Origin: Olavius algarvensis spirochete endosymbiont
Lineage (GTDB): Bacteria; Spirochaetota; Spirochaetia; DSM-2461
DNA length: 64,000 bases
Direction of reading: 5' to 3'
Assembly (NCBI GenBank): GCA_900608495.1
Contig: UWYT01000252.1
Coordinates: forward strand, 1-64,000
The notes beneath the pieces are model-generated. The model saw nothing but the letters and a program-made list of their open reading frames with translations. It was not told the DNA's origin and did no database searches. Position 1 is the first letter of the stretch. Each line of letters starts with the position of its first letter. This document shows positions 8,530 to 18,108 of this stretch, in pieces. Both the position numbers and the translations under genes were made by a program.

Positions 8530-10540
8530 AACACTTGCAGAAAGAATGTCTGGCCGAATTAGTCTGGTTGAAGATGCGGGAGGGAAAAAAACGCTCGTGG
8601 GTAAACCGCTAAGATCGACAGTCCCGCAGGGTAGAATTGTCGAGATGCATCTTCCAAAGCCTCCCAAGAACCTTATATATGTTCAAAACACTGAAATCCC
8701 CGGTTCGAAAAAGATAACACTCGGTGGTGTTTCGATTCCGATTCTTTCAAATCGCAATATACAGTGGAAAGGCCAGGAAATATTGCTTGCAGCTGGTCCA
8801 AATTCCGAGGAGCTTGAAGACTGGCTTTCCAGCGTGAAAATTGATATTGACAGTCGAGCCAAAGGAGAGGGACAACGCCTGATAGAACAAACTTTTGAAA
8901 AAGGCGACCCGGGAGCATCCTTTCGCGACGCGTTTCAAGTTGTCGAGGAATTCGTTGAACTGCTCCCATCTGTTGACACACGACAGTTTAGTCATTCGGT
9001 TTGCGTCCGAGATGGATCGCATTATGTTATGCACACCGCGACTCCTTGGCCGGGATCAGTTCGTGGACAGGTTGCCAATGTATTGAAAATTGATAGAGAA
9101 CAGATTAGCGTGCGTTCTTATCCGGTGTATCAAGGCCTGGGTCTCAATTTTTGGAATCCAACACTGGAAGCTTGCCATGTAGCTTTGCTTTCCCAGCGGG
9201 CAAGACGTTCTGTTAGATTTTCTGGAGTATTATCTGAAGCCTTCATGTCGGAAATACCGGGGGCGAAATTCCAACTAAGAGCCGCGGTTGATACAAAGGG
9301 AAGAATCCTTGCCTCTGAGATTGATTTCACAGTTTTTGCGGGTGCCTTCCTTCCCTTGGAGAACGAATTTCTCCAAAGGATTGTGCTCGGTCTTTTCAGT
9401 TTCTACCCCTGCGCAAATTATTCCATCCACGGAAGAATTGCTCGCGCGCCTCATGCTCCGTCAAGTATACCCCCTGCGGCGGGGTTCGAACTGGGATTTC
9501 TTGCCGGAGAAACACTCGCATCAAAAATCGCATCAAGCAGTATGTCGACACCGAGCGTATGGCATAGGGAGTCTCTTCAAACTATAGATGCCTCATTTGG
9601 ATCTGGAATATCGACGCCGAAGGATTTTCCAATTCTCGCACTTCTAGACGAGGCTATCGAGGTTTCGGATTTCAATCGCAAAAATGCCGCTTACGAACAG
9701 ATTCGCCTCGCTCGCAGGCTACAAAAAAGGATTCCGAACCATTATGGGGGTATAGGACTGAGCACGGCCTGGTTTGGGAACGGGTTTCTAAGCTCGTCAA
9801 GAAGGCTTAACTCGGCCTCGCTTTCTTTGACACTTAGCAGAGATGGGAAACTCGAAGTCGGCCTGCCTACCCACAAATTCGACGACTCCCTGAAAGAGGC
9901 ATGGTCTAGAATTCTGATGAATGAGCTCAGAATTAATAGAGACTTGATCACATTCTCGTTTAAGATGTCAATAGGCGACTTGGAACCTGGCCCTTCAATT
10001 CTCGGACGCAATATATCGATTTATACAAGACTTCTGAATCTTGCCGCAAACGAGCTGGCGAAACTTCGATTTCGAGAAGCACTTCCGATTACAGTTACTC
10101 GTACTCACCGAAGAGGCGGAATCGGATCCTGGGATGCCAAACTGTTTGAAGGCTCGCCATTCGAAACAATCTCTTACTGTGTTGGAATAATCGAGATTAG
10201 ACTTTCTACAATAACGATGGAATTTTTGCCAGTCCGTGTATGGTTGATTATTGATGGTGGAAGCATACTTGCGCCGAAATCCGCAAAAGCGGAAGTTGAG
10301 GCATCTATTCAAAAAACCCTAAGGTGGTGTGGTTTTAGACAGGAACGAAATCAATTCCCCTCTGTCAACATAAAATTTCATGAATCGATATCAAAGCGAC
10401 AGTCAAAAGATGTTTCCACTATTCCGCAGCTGATTATTCCCGCAGCTCTTCTCCGGGCGGTTCGTCAGGCAACAAACCTGGATGTTTTCAGACTGCCTAT
10501 TACGCCTGATAGTTTGGTAGAGTTGCGAAAGCACAGGTGA
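8516..10540 (+). CDS. xanthine dehydrogenase-family large subunit with degenerate molybdenum site
   Basis: A 674-residue protein that keeps the outline of the molybdenum-binding subunit of xanthine dehydrogenase/aldehyde oxidase: the N-terminal GRISLVED segment, TATPWPGSVRGQVANVL (usual TQxPxxxR) near residue 178, a QLRAAVDTKGRI strand, and the closing FRLPITPDSL. The cofactor elements have gone: the glycine loop GGxFGGK reads YQGLGLNFW, the FRGFG arginine segment reads IPPAAGFELG, and the C-terminal GxGE with the catalytic glutamate reads STIPQL. It overlaps the DegT gene by 14 bases and the 2Fe-2S subunit by GTGA, so it is expressed as part of a complex. Either it binds another cofactor or it is a scaffold. 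The start is a GTG at 8516; an ATG at 8546 is possible. Confidence 0.72.
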   Translation: MHEPKTLAERMSGRISLVEDAGGKKTLVGKPLRSTVPQGRIVEMHLPKPPKNLIYVQNTEIPGSKKITLGGVSIPILSNRNIQWKGQEILLAAGPNSEELEDWLSSVKIDIDSRAKGEGQRLIEQTFEKGDPGASFRDAFQVVEEFVELLPSVDTRQFSHSVCVRDGSHYVMHTATPWPGSVRGQVANVLKIDREQISVRSYPVYQGLGLNFWNPTLEACHVALLSQRARRSVRFSGVLSEAFMSEIPGAKFQLRAAVDTKGRILASEIDFTVFAGAFLPLENEFLQRIVLGLFSFYPCANYSIHGRIARAPHAPSSIPPAAGFELGFLAGETLASKIASSSMSTPSVWHRESLQTIDASFGSGISTPKDFPILALLDEAIEVSDFNRKNAAYEQIRLARRLQKRIPNHYGGIGLSTAWFGNGFLSSSRRLNSASLSLTLSRDGKLEVGLPTHKFDDSLKEAWSRILMNELRINRDLITFSFKMSIGDLEPGPSILGRNISIYTRLLNLAANELAKLRFREALPITVTRTHRRGGIGSWDAKLFEGSPFETISYCVGIIEIRLSTITMEFLPVRVWLIIDGGSILAPKSAKAEVEASIQKTLRWCGFRQERNQFPSVNIKFHESISKRQSKDVSTIPQLIIPAALLRAVRQATNLDVFRLPITPDSLVELRKHR

Positions 10541-11022
10541 AAATTTCGTTTGTACTAAATGGCGAACCTGTCGAGATTGACACGATGCCGCATCGCCGCA
10601 CTTTGGATTTGCTTCGCGAGTCCTTTCAGATACGTTCGATATACTATCGATGCAACAACAGGGGGTGTGGCTTATGTCTGATTCTCCTCGATGGCAACCC
10701 GATGCATTCCTGCTTAATTCCGGCATTTGAGCTTCGACTCAGGGATATCTGGACGATGGAGGGGATATCTGCGCGTAAGGAATTTGAGGACTTGGTAGCC
10801 GGCTTTGAGCTGGCAAATGCCAAACTTTGCAGTTTCTGTGCGCCATCCCGGGCCCTTGTTGCTGAAGCCTTGCTCAAATCTGCTCTAAATCCAGACATGA
10901 AGCAGCTTAGATTCACCGCCGAGGCAGTGAAGTGCAGCTGCAATTCGACATTGAGAATCATTGATGGACTCGAAAAGGCTGCGGAATTCCGCCGGGAGCG
11001 TCTTCGTGTATCAAAAGTATAA
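10537..11022 (+). CDS. xanthine dehydrogenase-family 2Fe-2S subunit
   Basis: A 161-residue iron-sulfur protein of the CoxS/XdhC type. The N-terminal plant-ferredoxin fold carries CNNRGCGLC and a later HSC (four cysteines for the first 2Fe-2S cluster), and the helical C-terminal half carries LCSFCAPS and VKCSCNST (four cysteines for the second). All eight ligands are therefore present, unlike the eroded large subunit next to it. It starts with GTG at 10537, overlapping the large-subunit TGA, and its 3' end overlaps the FAD subunit. It should pass electrons between the large subunit and FAD. The usual QCGxCTPG and CRCTGY are altered outside the cysteines. Confidence 0.8.
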   Translation: MKISFVLNGEPVEIDTMPHRRTLDLLRESFQIRSIYYRCNNRGCGLCLILLDGNPMHSCLIPAFELRLRDIWTMEGISARKEFEDLVAGFELANAKLCSFCAPSRALVAEALLKSALNPDMKQLRFTAEAVKCSCNSTLRIIDGLEKAAEFRRERLRVSKV

Positions 11023-11893
11023 TTCTCCCAGGGTGTTCTTTCCGCGCACCATTAGCGAAACATTGGAGATGGTGGAGAGAGAATCGAATGCGGTTTTTTG
11101 GGCTGGCGGCACTGAACTATCATGCCGTTCAATGAGAAAAGATCTTATAGATTTACCAAAGACAGTTATTTCGCTGTGTTTGGTGGAAGAACTAGCACGG
11201 GCATCACGTTCTGAGTATGGTCTTGATATCGGTGCAATGATGACCTTTGAACGCTTGCTGCGTATCGGCAAAAGCACTCTGCCTACCGGGCTTCACGAGA
11301 CCATAAATAGTATCGGTAACCTGCCATTGCGCAATCGAGCCACTATCGGTGGTCACCTTGCGCTCCAAACAAGAATTGGCGATCTTCATCCTCTCCTAGA
11401 GTTGCTGGATGCCAAAATTGAAATTCGCAGTCCAAGTAGAGGGGGCAGGAAACGCAGTCAGATTAAGAAGATTCCAATTATGTTACTGGAAGAAAAAAAC
11501 TTGCTGAATTCCGGGGAGCTGATTTCAAAGATTAGTATTCCAACTGATAATTGGGACATTGCTTTTCACAGAAGGATATTGCCCGGCAACGACGAGAACA
11601 AAGTTTTGATATTCACAGCTTTGGCCAGTGTCGAGGGAGGAGTTCTTAGTGAGTGTCGAATGGCTTTCAGCGACGGTTGTACTGGAATTTTGAGGGATCG
11701 CGAGATTGAGGCGCATATGACCGGACAGAAGCTTCCTCTTGGATATAGGGAACTGAAGATTCTCGATGAGGCGATAATCGAACTTACAGCACCTTGGAAG
11801 ACGCGCTCTTATGATCGCAAAACATCTATGGCCTGCGCTAGAGATTTTTTGAAACGAATCGAAGACAATAATATCAATGGAATGATACTCTAA
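11006..11893 (+). CDS. xanthine dehydrogenase-family FAD-binding subunit
   Basis: A 295-residue FAD-binding protein of the CoxM/XdhB type. It shows the two flavin loops of the family: WAGGTEL near residue 30 (AGGTDL in relatives) and IGNLPLRNRATIGGHLA near 95, followed by GDLHPLLELLDAKIEI. I chose the GTG at 11006 because GGGAG at 10994-10998 sits seven bases upstream and the product then begins at the usual family position; TTG 10961 or ATG 10964 would add 14-15 residues inside the previous gene. Order large-small-medium is different from the common order. It presumably hands electrons to NAD or another acceptor. No molybdenum cofactor maturation gene lies beside it. Confidence 0.8.
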   Translation: MYQKYNSPRVFFPRTISETLEMVERESNAVFWAGGTELSCRSMRKDLIDLPKTVISLCLVEELARASRSEYGLDIGAMMTFERLLRIGKSTLPTGLHETINSIGNLPLRNRATIGGHLALQTRIGDLHPLLELLDAKIEIRSPSRGGRKRSQIKKIPIMLLEEKNLLNSGELISKISIPTDNWDIAFHRRILPGNDENKVLIFTALASVEGGVLSECRMAFSDGCTGILRDREIEAHMTGQKLPLGYRELKILDEAIIELTAPWKTRSYDRKTSMACARDFLKRIEDNNINGMIL

Positions 11894-11909
11894 TTTTTTG
11901 GGAGGGAAA

Positions 11910-14900
11910 GTGAGCGGCTTCGTTCATCTGCATAATCACTCAGATTATTCACTTCTCGACGGCGCCTGCCGTATAGGTGACTATGTAAAAAAGGCCTCTC
12001 GGCTGGGAATGCAGCATCTGGGCTTAACCGATCATGGAAATTTGTTTGGCGCGCTGTATTTCGAACAAGAATGTCACAAAGCAGGTATCAATCCAGTGGT
12101 GGGATGCGAAGTCTATATTGCAAATGGCAGTAGATTTGAGAGAAGCAGCAAGTTGCCCAGAAGCTACCACATGGTTTTATACGCCAGGAATGTTGAAGGC
12201 TACAAAAACTTAATGATTCTCTCTTCGAAGAGCTATACCGAAGGTTTTTACTACAAGCCCCGTATCGATGATGAACTGCTTGAAAAATATCATGGTGGCT
12301 TGATGGCTTCTACTGCATGCCTGAGTGGGGAAATACCGAAGGCAATTCTTGATGAAGACTGGAACAAGGCCCGCAACAAGTCCGTCTATTACTCAGAGTT
12401 ATTTGGAGAAGACAACTTCTATCTGGAGATAATGAACCACGGCATCCTCGAAGAGAAAACAGTTCGTACCGGTATGCGGAAAATCAGCAAAGAGACAGGT
12501 ATTCCCATTATCGCAACTAACGACATTCACTTTTTGGAAAGAGAACATGCGAATGCACATGATGTTTTAATCTGCATATCAACCGGTAAGAAGCGGTCGG
12601 ATGAGAAGCGTTTAAAAACAGAGAATCCGGAATTCTATTTCAAAAGCGAAGAGGAAATGAGAAGGCTTTTCCCGGACTTTCAAGACGCGATTGAAAACAC
12701 CGTGAAATTGGCTATGAGGTGCGATCTCACAATTCCGAGACTTGAACATAGGCTGCCAAGTTACGAAATCCCAAAAAGTTTTGCCAATTCTCAATCCTAC
12801 CTTCGCCATCTTACCTTAGAAGGCTTGAACAAACGCTACCACGAAGTCGATGTCGAACAACGCAAGTCGATTCATAAACGAGCAGAGTTTGAACTAAGTG
12901 TGTTATCCGATATGAGCTATGTCGATTATTTCCTTATAGTATGGGATTTTATCGATTGGGCATGCAGACACGGTATCCCGGTGGGACCTGGAAGAGGCTC
13001 GGGCGCAGGGAGTCTAGTCGCCTATGCTCTCCGGATAACAGATATCGATCCATTGAAATACGATCTTCTTTTTGAAAGGTTCCTAAATCCAGAACGCGTG
13101 AATATGCCAGATTTTGATATTGATTTCTGCTATGAACGACGCAATGAAGTTATTGAATATGTGCATGAGAAATATGGGCATGAAAATGTTGCTGGAATTT
13201 GCAGCTTTGGTACACTGAGAACCAAAGCTGTCTTAAAGGACGTTGCCAGAGTTCTGGATATACCATTTAGCGAATCCAACGCGATTACAAAGCTGGTACC
13301 AGAAGGAAAAATCTTTGATGGCAGGGAAATCGATATGAAGCTGGCGCTGGAAATGGAGCCCAGACTCAAAGAATTCTACAAGAAAGGGGGTGTATACAAG
13401 GAACTCTTTGAGGTGGCGGAAATTCTGGAGGGTATGAACCGTCATGTTTCGACCCACGCCTGTGGCAAAGTGATAGGCAGGGGCCCTCTAACAGACTACG
13501 TGCCCTTGATCAAAGACCAAAAAACCGGAGATGTGATTACTGCCTACACCATGGATGTGATTGAAACCTGTGGCTTAGTGAAAATGGACTTTTTGGGACT
13601 CAAAACCTTAACACTGCTTAAGAATTGTGAAACTTTGATTAGAAAACTGAATCCCAAATTCGACATCGATAAGCTTCCCGAGGATGATGCAGCCACTTTC
13701 AAAATGTTGGGAGATGGCAAGAGCGAGGCTGTTTTCCAGTTTGAAAGCCAAGGAATGCAAAAGGTTTTGAGAGATGCAAAGCCGATGAACATCGAGGAGC
13801 TTATTGCATTGAATGCCCTTTATCGACCAGGACCAATGCAGTACATACCCAAATACATCGAATCCAAGTATAACCGGCGGAAAATTCAATATCCCCATCC
13901 GGATTTGAAGGAAATTCTCCAACAAACCTATGGAGTCATTATCTACCAGGAACAGGTGATGAAAGTGGCCCAGACGATTGGTGGTTTCAGCCTCGGCAAG
14001 GCTGATATACTTCGCCAGGCCATGGGGAAGAAAAAAGAAAAAGAAATGGCCAGAATGGAACGCGAGTTTATAGAGGGGGCTGAAAACAAGGGCTATGATT
14101 CCAAGCTTGCCAAAGATATTTATGACATGTTGAAGCCGTTCGCCGGCTATGGTTTCAACAAGTCGCACGCTGCTGCTTATTCTGTAATCGCCTATAAAAC
14201 GGCGTTCTGCAAAGCTAACCATCCTGCTGAATTCTGGGCGGCCAATCTGACCAACGAAATAAATTCCACCGACGCACTTCGAGAATACCTTGCCTATGCC
14301 AAAAATGAAGGTGTGAAAATTCTTCCACCCGATATTAACCTCTCCGAAAAATATTTCACTGTGGATGAAGGTCGTATTATTTACGGACTGACAGGAATAA
14401 AGGGAATGGGGCAAGGCGCGGCTGAAGCTATAACAGAGGCACGTAAGTTCAAAGGCGATTTCACGGGTTTTCTGGATTTTCTTAAGAAGGTTGATTTGAA
14501 AGCGCTTAACAGAAAGGTGCTGGAAATCAGTCTTCAGGCAGGGCTATTCGACAATATAGAACAAAAAAACCGCGCTACCCTTCTTCATAATCTTGACCGA
14601 GCGCTTGATATCTCATGTAGAAGAAAAAACGATGAAGCAAGCGGGCAGATATCATTATTTACTGAAAGCGAAACTGCTATTGAATTTCAATGGGAGGAAG
14701 TCGATGGATGGACTGAAAGCCATTTGCTGCGTCTTGAAAAAGAACATCTCGGACTCTACGTGTCTGGTCATCCGCTTGATCCTTACCGCTCGGTATGGGA
14801 GAAAACAACGAATATGAGTATTCAGGAAATAAAATTTTGCACGAATAAAAAAACTCACAGTGTCCTTGGGATACTGAAGAGTGTTCGCACTGTTCTCACT

Positions 14901-15416
14901 CATAAAGGCGATAATATCGCCTTCGCGATTCTCGAAGATTTTGATAACACTGTGGAATTGGCTGTGTTTAACAAGGCCTACAGGAAATTTGGTCACCTGC
15001 TAACCGAAGGAAATATTGTGCTTATAAGAGGAAAAGTGGATTTAAGTCGTGGCAATCCGCAAATCAGGGTTGACGAAATCCTGGAACCCAGAACACTGAC
15101 AAAAACACAGCAGCGTGGAAACAAAGCGCTAATGAGCAGCAAAAAGGGGATAAATAAAATGCGAGGAGAGGCCGAAGCAGTGACTTTCAGAATTCATATC
15201 GAACTGGTTGATGCGGCACACTCCGAGAAAGAACTAATAACCCTCCGGACCCTCCTTCAAGACAAAAACGGATCTGGACAGCTCTATCTGCATGTGTCGG
15301 AAAATGGCGCAAAATCGGTGGTTAAGGCATCGAATAGGTTTAGCTTCGCCGTGGACGACATAGATGATATCAGAAAACATCACTCTGTCGCAGCAGTCTG
15401 GAAGGAAACACTCTAG
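11910..15416 (+). CDS. dnaE: DNA polymerase III alpha subunit, DnaE type
   Basis: A 1168-residue replicative polymerase. The N-terminal PHP domain begins VHLHNHSDYSLLDG and retains the apparent metal ligands HLH, TDH, CEVY, HMVLY, ACLSG and NDIHF, which E. coli DnaE has partly lost. The palm carries GPGRGSGAGS and the catalytic PDFDIDF near residue 400. The tHhH region and an OB domain (about 960-1035) follow, and the protein ends in a tau-binding-like tail. The GTG at 11910 is preceded by GGAGGG at 11901-11906; a TTG at 11898 is less likely because it lies before that site. It follows the FAD-subunit gene by 16 bases, so its transcription may begin well upstream. Confidence 0.96.
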   Translation: MSGFVHLHNHSDYSLLDGACRIGDYVKKASRLGMQHLGLTDHGNLFGALYFEQECHKAGINPVVGCEVYIANGSRFERSSKLPRSYHMVLYARNVEGYKNLMILSSKSYTEGFYYKPRIDDELLEKYHGGLMASTACLSGEIPKAILDEDWNKARNKSVYYSELFGEDNFYLEIMNHGILEEKTVRTGMRKISKETGIPIIATNDIHFLEREHANAHDVLICISTGKKRSDEKRLKTENPEFYFKSEEEMRRLFPDFQDAIENTVKLAMRCDLTIPRLEHRLPSYEIPKSFANSQSYLRHLTLEGLNKRYHEVDVEQRKSIHKRAEFELSVLSDMSYVDYFLIVWDFIDWACRHGIPVGPGRGSGAGSLVAYALRITDIDPLKYDLLFERFLNPERVNMPDFDIDFCYERRNEVIEYVHEKYGHENVAGICSFGTLRTKAVLKDVARVLDIPFSESNAITKLVPEGKIFDGREIDMKLALEMEPRLKEFYKKGGVYKELFEVAEILEGMNRHVSTHACGKVIGRGPLTDYVPLIKDQKTGDVITAYTMDVIETCGLVKMDFLGLKTLTLLKNCETLIRKLNPKFDIDKLPEDDAATFKMLGDGKSEAVFQFESQGMQKVLRDAKPMNIEELIALNALYRPGPMQYIPKYIESKYNRRKIQYPHPDLKEILQQTYGVIIYQEQVMKVAQTIGGFSLGKADILRQAMGKKKEKEMARMEREFIEGAENKGYDSKLAKDIYDMLKPFAGYGFNKSHAAAYSVIAYKTAFCKANHPAEFWAANLTNEINSTDALREYLAYAKNEGVKILPPDINLSEKYFTVDEGRIIYGLTGIKGMGQGAAEAITEARKFKGDFTGFLDFLKKVDLKALNRKVLEISLQAGLFDNIEQKNRATLLHNLDRALDISCRRKNDEASGQISLFTESETAIEFQWEEVDGWTESHLLRLEKEHLGLYVSGHPLDPYRSVWEKTTNMSIQEIKFCTNKKTHSVLGILKSVRTVLTHKGDNIAFAILEDFDNTVELAVFNKAYRKFGHLLTEGNIVLIRGKVDLSRGNPQIRVDEILEPRTLTKTQQRGNKALMSSKKGINKMRGEAEAVTFRIHIELVDAAHSEKELITLRTLLQDKNGSGQLYLHVSENGAKSVVKASNRFSFAVDDIDDIRKHHSVAAVWKETL

Positions 15417-15419
15417 CGA

Positions 15420-16022
15420 ATGAACTATTTCCAACTCACCGCACGTATTATAAGTAGCTTGCTGATGACGTATTATCTGATTATCATCCTTGATATCATT
15501 TTGAGCTGGATTTACTCTCCCTCACTAAGCAAGTTCAAATCGTTCCTTCACAAACTTACTGAACCCTATATGCGTCATTTTAGAGGAATTAGCTGGCTTC
15601 GATTCGGCATGTTGGATTTCTCGCCAATACTTGGATTGATGGTTCTTGGACTAGTTCTGTTTCTAACTCAGAGTCTTTCCACGGGGGCTTTTCCAACCTG
15701 GTACGATTTGCTTTTCTGGATTATTGAAAGAATCTGGGGGTTGATAGCGTTTCTTGCCATGCTTCTCGCAATTCTGGCGCTATTTCGCTTAATTATGCTG
15801 TTTGCGACGAGGGGACATCGAGCAGAGTGGCTAGATAGGATTGATAGACTTCTGTTTCCCATTGTTTCGAAATTTCTTGGCGTATTCACCCAAAAGGCCC
15901 TGAATTATCATCTTGCCCTGGGTATTTTCGCGGCAGTATTGATAGCGCTGAGGTTTTTTGTTGAATGGGGGCTGGATGAATTGCTGCAATATTTGAAAAT
16001 AAAGCTTGATGAGCTTAGATAG
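15420..16022 (+). CDS. YggT-family membrane protein with two repeats
   Basis: A 200-residue membrane protein with two related halves. The first has YYLIIILDIILSWIYSPS then FLHKLTEPYMRHFRG; the second has ALFRLIMLFATRG then WLDRIDRLLFPIVSKFLG. This pair of segments, each a helix followed by a proline-containing amphipathic stretch, is the YGGT repeat. YggT proteins are linked to osmotic resistance, division or photosystem assembly in different bacteria, with no defined biochemical activity. It starts four bases after the dnaE stop and lies between dnaE and recG, so it is probably cotranscribed with them. Confidence 0.78.
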   Translation: MNYFQLTARIISSLLMTYYLIIILDIILSWIYSPSLSKFKSFLHKLTEPYMRHFRGISWLRFGMLDFSPILGLMVLGLVLFLTQSLSTGAFPTWYDLLFWIIERIWGLIAFLAMLLAILALFRLIMLFATRGHRAEWLDRIDRLLFPIVSKFLGVFTQKALNYHLALGIFAAVLIALRFFVEWGLDELLQYLKIKLDELR

Positions 16023-16031
16023 TTTGAACAC

Positions 16032-18101
16032 GTGTTTCTTGGAGAACTAACATATCCAGTAAGTAATATTGCCGGTATCGGGCCCAGTGCGACAAGGAGT
16101 CTTGCCGCATTGGGTGTGCTCAATATCGCGGGTTTAATCAGACATTACCCAACACAATACGAAGATAGGAGCAAACTTGTTCCTCTTGTGAATTCATCGT
16201 CAAGAAAACCGGCTGTAACTATCGCCACAGTGCAAAAACAGGAATATGTACTATGGAAACGCGGCAAGGTGTTAAAAGTGACGGTGAGCGACGATACAGA
16301 AAATGCATCACTTCTATGCTATGGACGGAATTCTTTAGCATCCAGATTAGCGCCGGGTAAGAAAATTTGGTTAACAGGCCCCTTTGATCGCAACCGCTAT
16401 GGCGATTTGCAAACTGGAACATTTGTTTTCGAAGACTATGTCGAGAATAAATTTTCGAAGGAATTCGGCAAGATTCTTCCAATATATTCTCTTAGTGGAA
16501 AACTTAGCCAAAGACTACTTAGAAATGCAATTAGAACTGCCCTCAATAGTTATGGGAAGGGGATTCGAGATGAGTTGCCAGATTCTGTTCGAACGGAAAT
16601 GCAATTCCCACATAAAGAGAAATGTCTGCAAAATATTCACTTCCCCGAAAGTTCCTCGGAGCATGAGCTGGCACGAAGGGCATTAATTTTTGAAGAATTG
16701 TTCCTATTACAGGTAAGCATTGCGCGCATGGCTTTTTTAATTAGACGAAACGACAGAGCACCTCGCCCCTGGTCGGACAGATTGGTGAATACTCTGAAAA
16801 GCAGATTGGACTTTGAACTCACGCGCGATCAAATTGCCTCCATTGAGGATATTAAGAGAGATCTCAGCAATGAACACCGGATGTCTCGGCTTTTGCAGGG
16901 CGAAGTAGGCTCCGGTAAAACTCTGGTAGCCTTTATTGCGGCGCTTGGCGCAATTGGCGCCGGCCGCCAGGTTGCCTTTATGGCTCCCACGGAACTCCTG
17001 GCCAAGCAACATGCGGACAATGCCGCCAAACTTCTGGAACCCTTGGGCGTGAGGATGGCGTTTATCAGCAGCGATGTCAGTGGCACATCTCGTGCTTCGA
17101 TCTGTTTGGCACTTGCCGACGGAAATATTGATCTTTGCATTGGAACCCATACTCTCTTCAGTTCGGATGTTAATTTCTTGAAACTTGGACTCGCGATCAT
17201 CGATGAACAACATCGTTTTGGGGTGGATCAACGACGATTGTTAAGCGAAAAAGGGAATTCGGTGGATCTTCTAGCACTCACAGCAACCCCAATACCTCGA
17301 ACTCTGACACTGACTGCCTTTGGCGATATGGAGCTATCTTCAATTCGCAGCATGCCAGAGGGCAGGATTCCGGTAGAAACTCATCTTGCTCGCATGGGAA
17401 ACGAAGAGAAGGTTTACAACTTTGTTCGCAGGGAGCTGAATGCTGGTTTCAGAGCCTATTTCATCTATCCGCTTATAGAGAAATCGGAAAAGAGTTCTTT
17501 AAAAGATGCTCAAAACATGTTTCTGAAGCTTTCAAAGGAGGTTTTTCCCGAGCACCGGGCAGCCCTGATTCACTCGCGCGTCGATGAGGAAAAAAAACAC
17601 AGCATCATGTCAGATTTCCGCACGGGCGCTTGCAAGCTTCTAGTAGCCACCAGTGTGGTGGAAGTTGGTGTGGATATACCTGAGGCTACATGCATCGTGA
17701 TTGAGCATGCAGAGCGCTTCGGGCTTTCTGCTCTGCATCAGCTGCGTGGGAGGGTTGGCCGCGGAAATAGAAAATCCTACTGCTTCCTGGTTTATTCGGA
17801 GCCACTTACCGATGATGGGAAAAAACGCCTGATTATCATGAAAAATACTCATGATGGTTTTACGCTTGCTGAGGAGGATTTGAAAATGAGGGGACCTGGG
17901 GACATGGTAGGAATTAAGCAGTCGGGATTTCTAAAAATGAGCATTGCCAATCCAGTTAGGGATTTGCAGGTTTTACTGCAGGCTAGGGACAAAGTAAAAA
18001 AAATTGTAACTTCAGAATCGGAATTTCTTGAGGAAGAAAACCTGCACAGACTATTTGAAACTTGTCCTCCCTTCGACGAAAGACTCATTAATACAGGCTA
18101 G
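16032..18101 (+). CDS. recG: ATP-dependent DNA helicase RecG
   Basis: A 689-residue superfamily 2 helicase. The N-terminal wedge domain starts with a helix-hairpin-helix-like IAGIGPSATRSLAALGV and an OB fold. Helicase motifs follow: GEVGSGKT (Walker A, about residue 290), APTELLA, DEQHRFG (motif II, DEQH as in RecG), TATPIPRT, ATSVVEVGVDIP and QLRGRVGRG (motif VI). RecG drives branch migration and fork regression. Length agrees with bacterial RecG at about 690-700 residues. The start is GTG at 16032, ten bases after yggT. Its stop lies just before the preferred rsmD start. Confidence 0.96.
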   Translation: MFLGELTYPVSNIAGIGPSATRSLAALGVLNIAGLIRHYPTQYEDRSKLVPLVNSSSRKPAVTIATVQKQEYVLWKRGKVLKVTVSDDTENASLLCYGRNSLASRLAPGKKIWLTGPFDRNRYGDLQTGTFVFEDYVENKFSKEFGKILPIYSLSGKLSQRLLRNAIRTALNSYGKGIRDELPDSVRTEMQFPHKEKCLQNIHFPESSSEHELARRALIFEELFLLQVSIARMAFLIRRNDRAPRPWSDRLVNTLKSRLDFELTRDQIASIEDIKRDLSNEHRMSRLLQGEVGSGKTLVAFIAALGAIGAGRQVAFMAPTELLAKQHADNAAKLLEPLGVRMAFISSDVSGTSRASICLALADGNIDLCIGTHTLFSSDVNFLKLGLAIIDEQHRFGVDQRRLLSEKGNSVDLLALTATPIPRTLTLTAFGDMELSSIRSMPEGRIPVETHLARMGNEEKVYNFVRRELNAGFRAYFIYPLIEKSEKSSLKDAQNMFLKLSKEVFPEHRAALIHSRVDEEKKHSIMSDFRTGACKLLVATSVVEVGVDIPEATCIVIEHAERFGLSALHQLRGRVGRGNRKSYCFLVYSEPLTDDGKKRLIIMKNTHDGFTLAEEDLKMRGPGDMVGIKQSGFLKMSIANPVRDLQVLLQARDKVKKIVTSESEFLEEENLHRLFETCPPFDERLINTG

Positions 18102-18108
18102 TCGTTTC

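Noticed and set aside
13608-14414. 268-codon minus-strand open frame
   Set aside because: It is fully antisense to the conserved core of dnaE and has no ribosome site or recognisable product.
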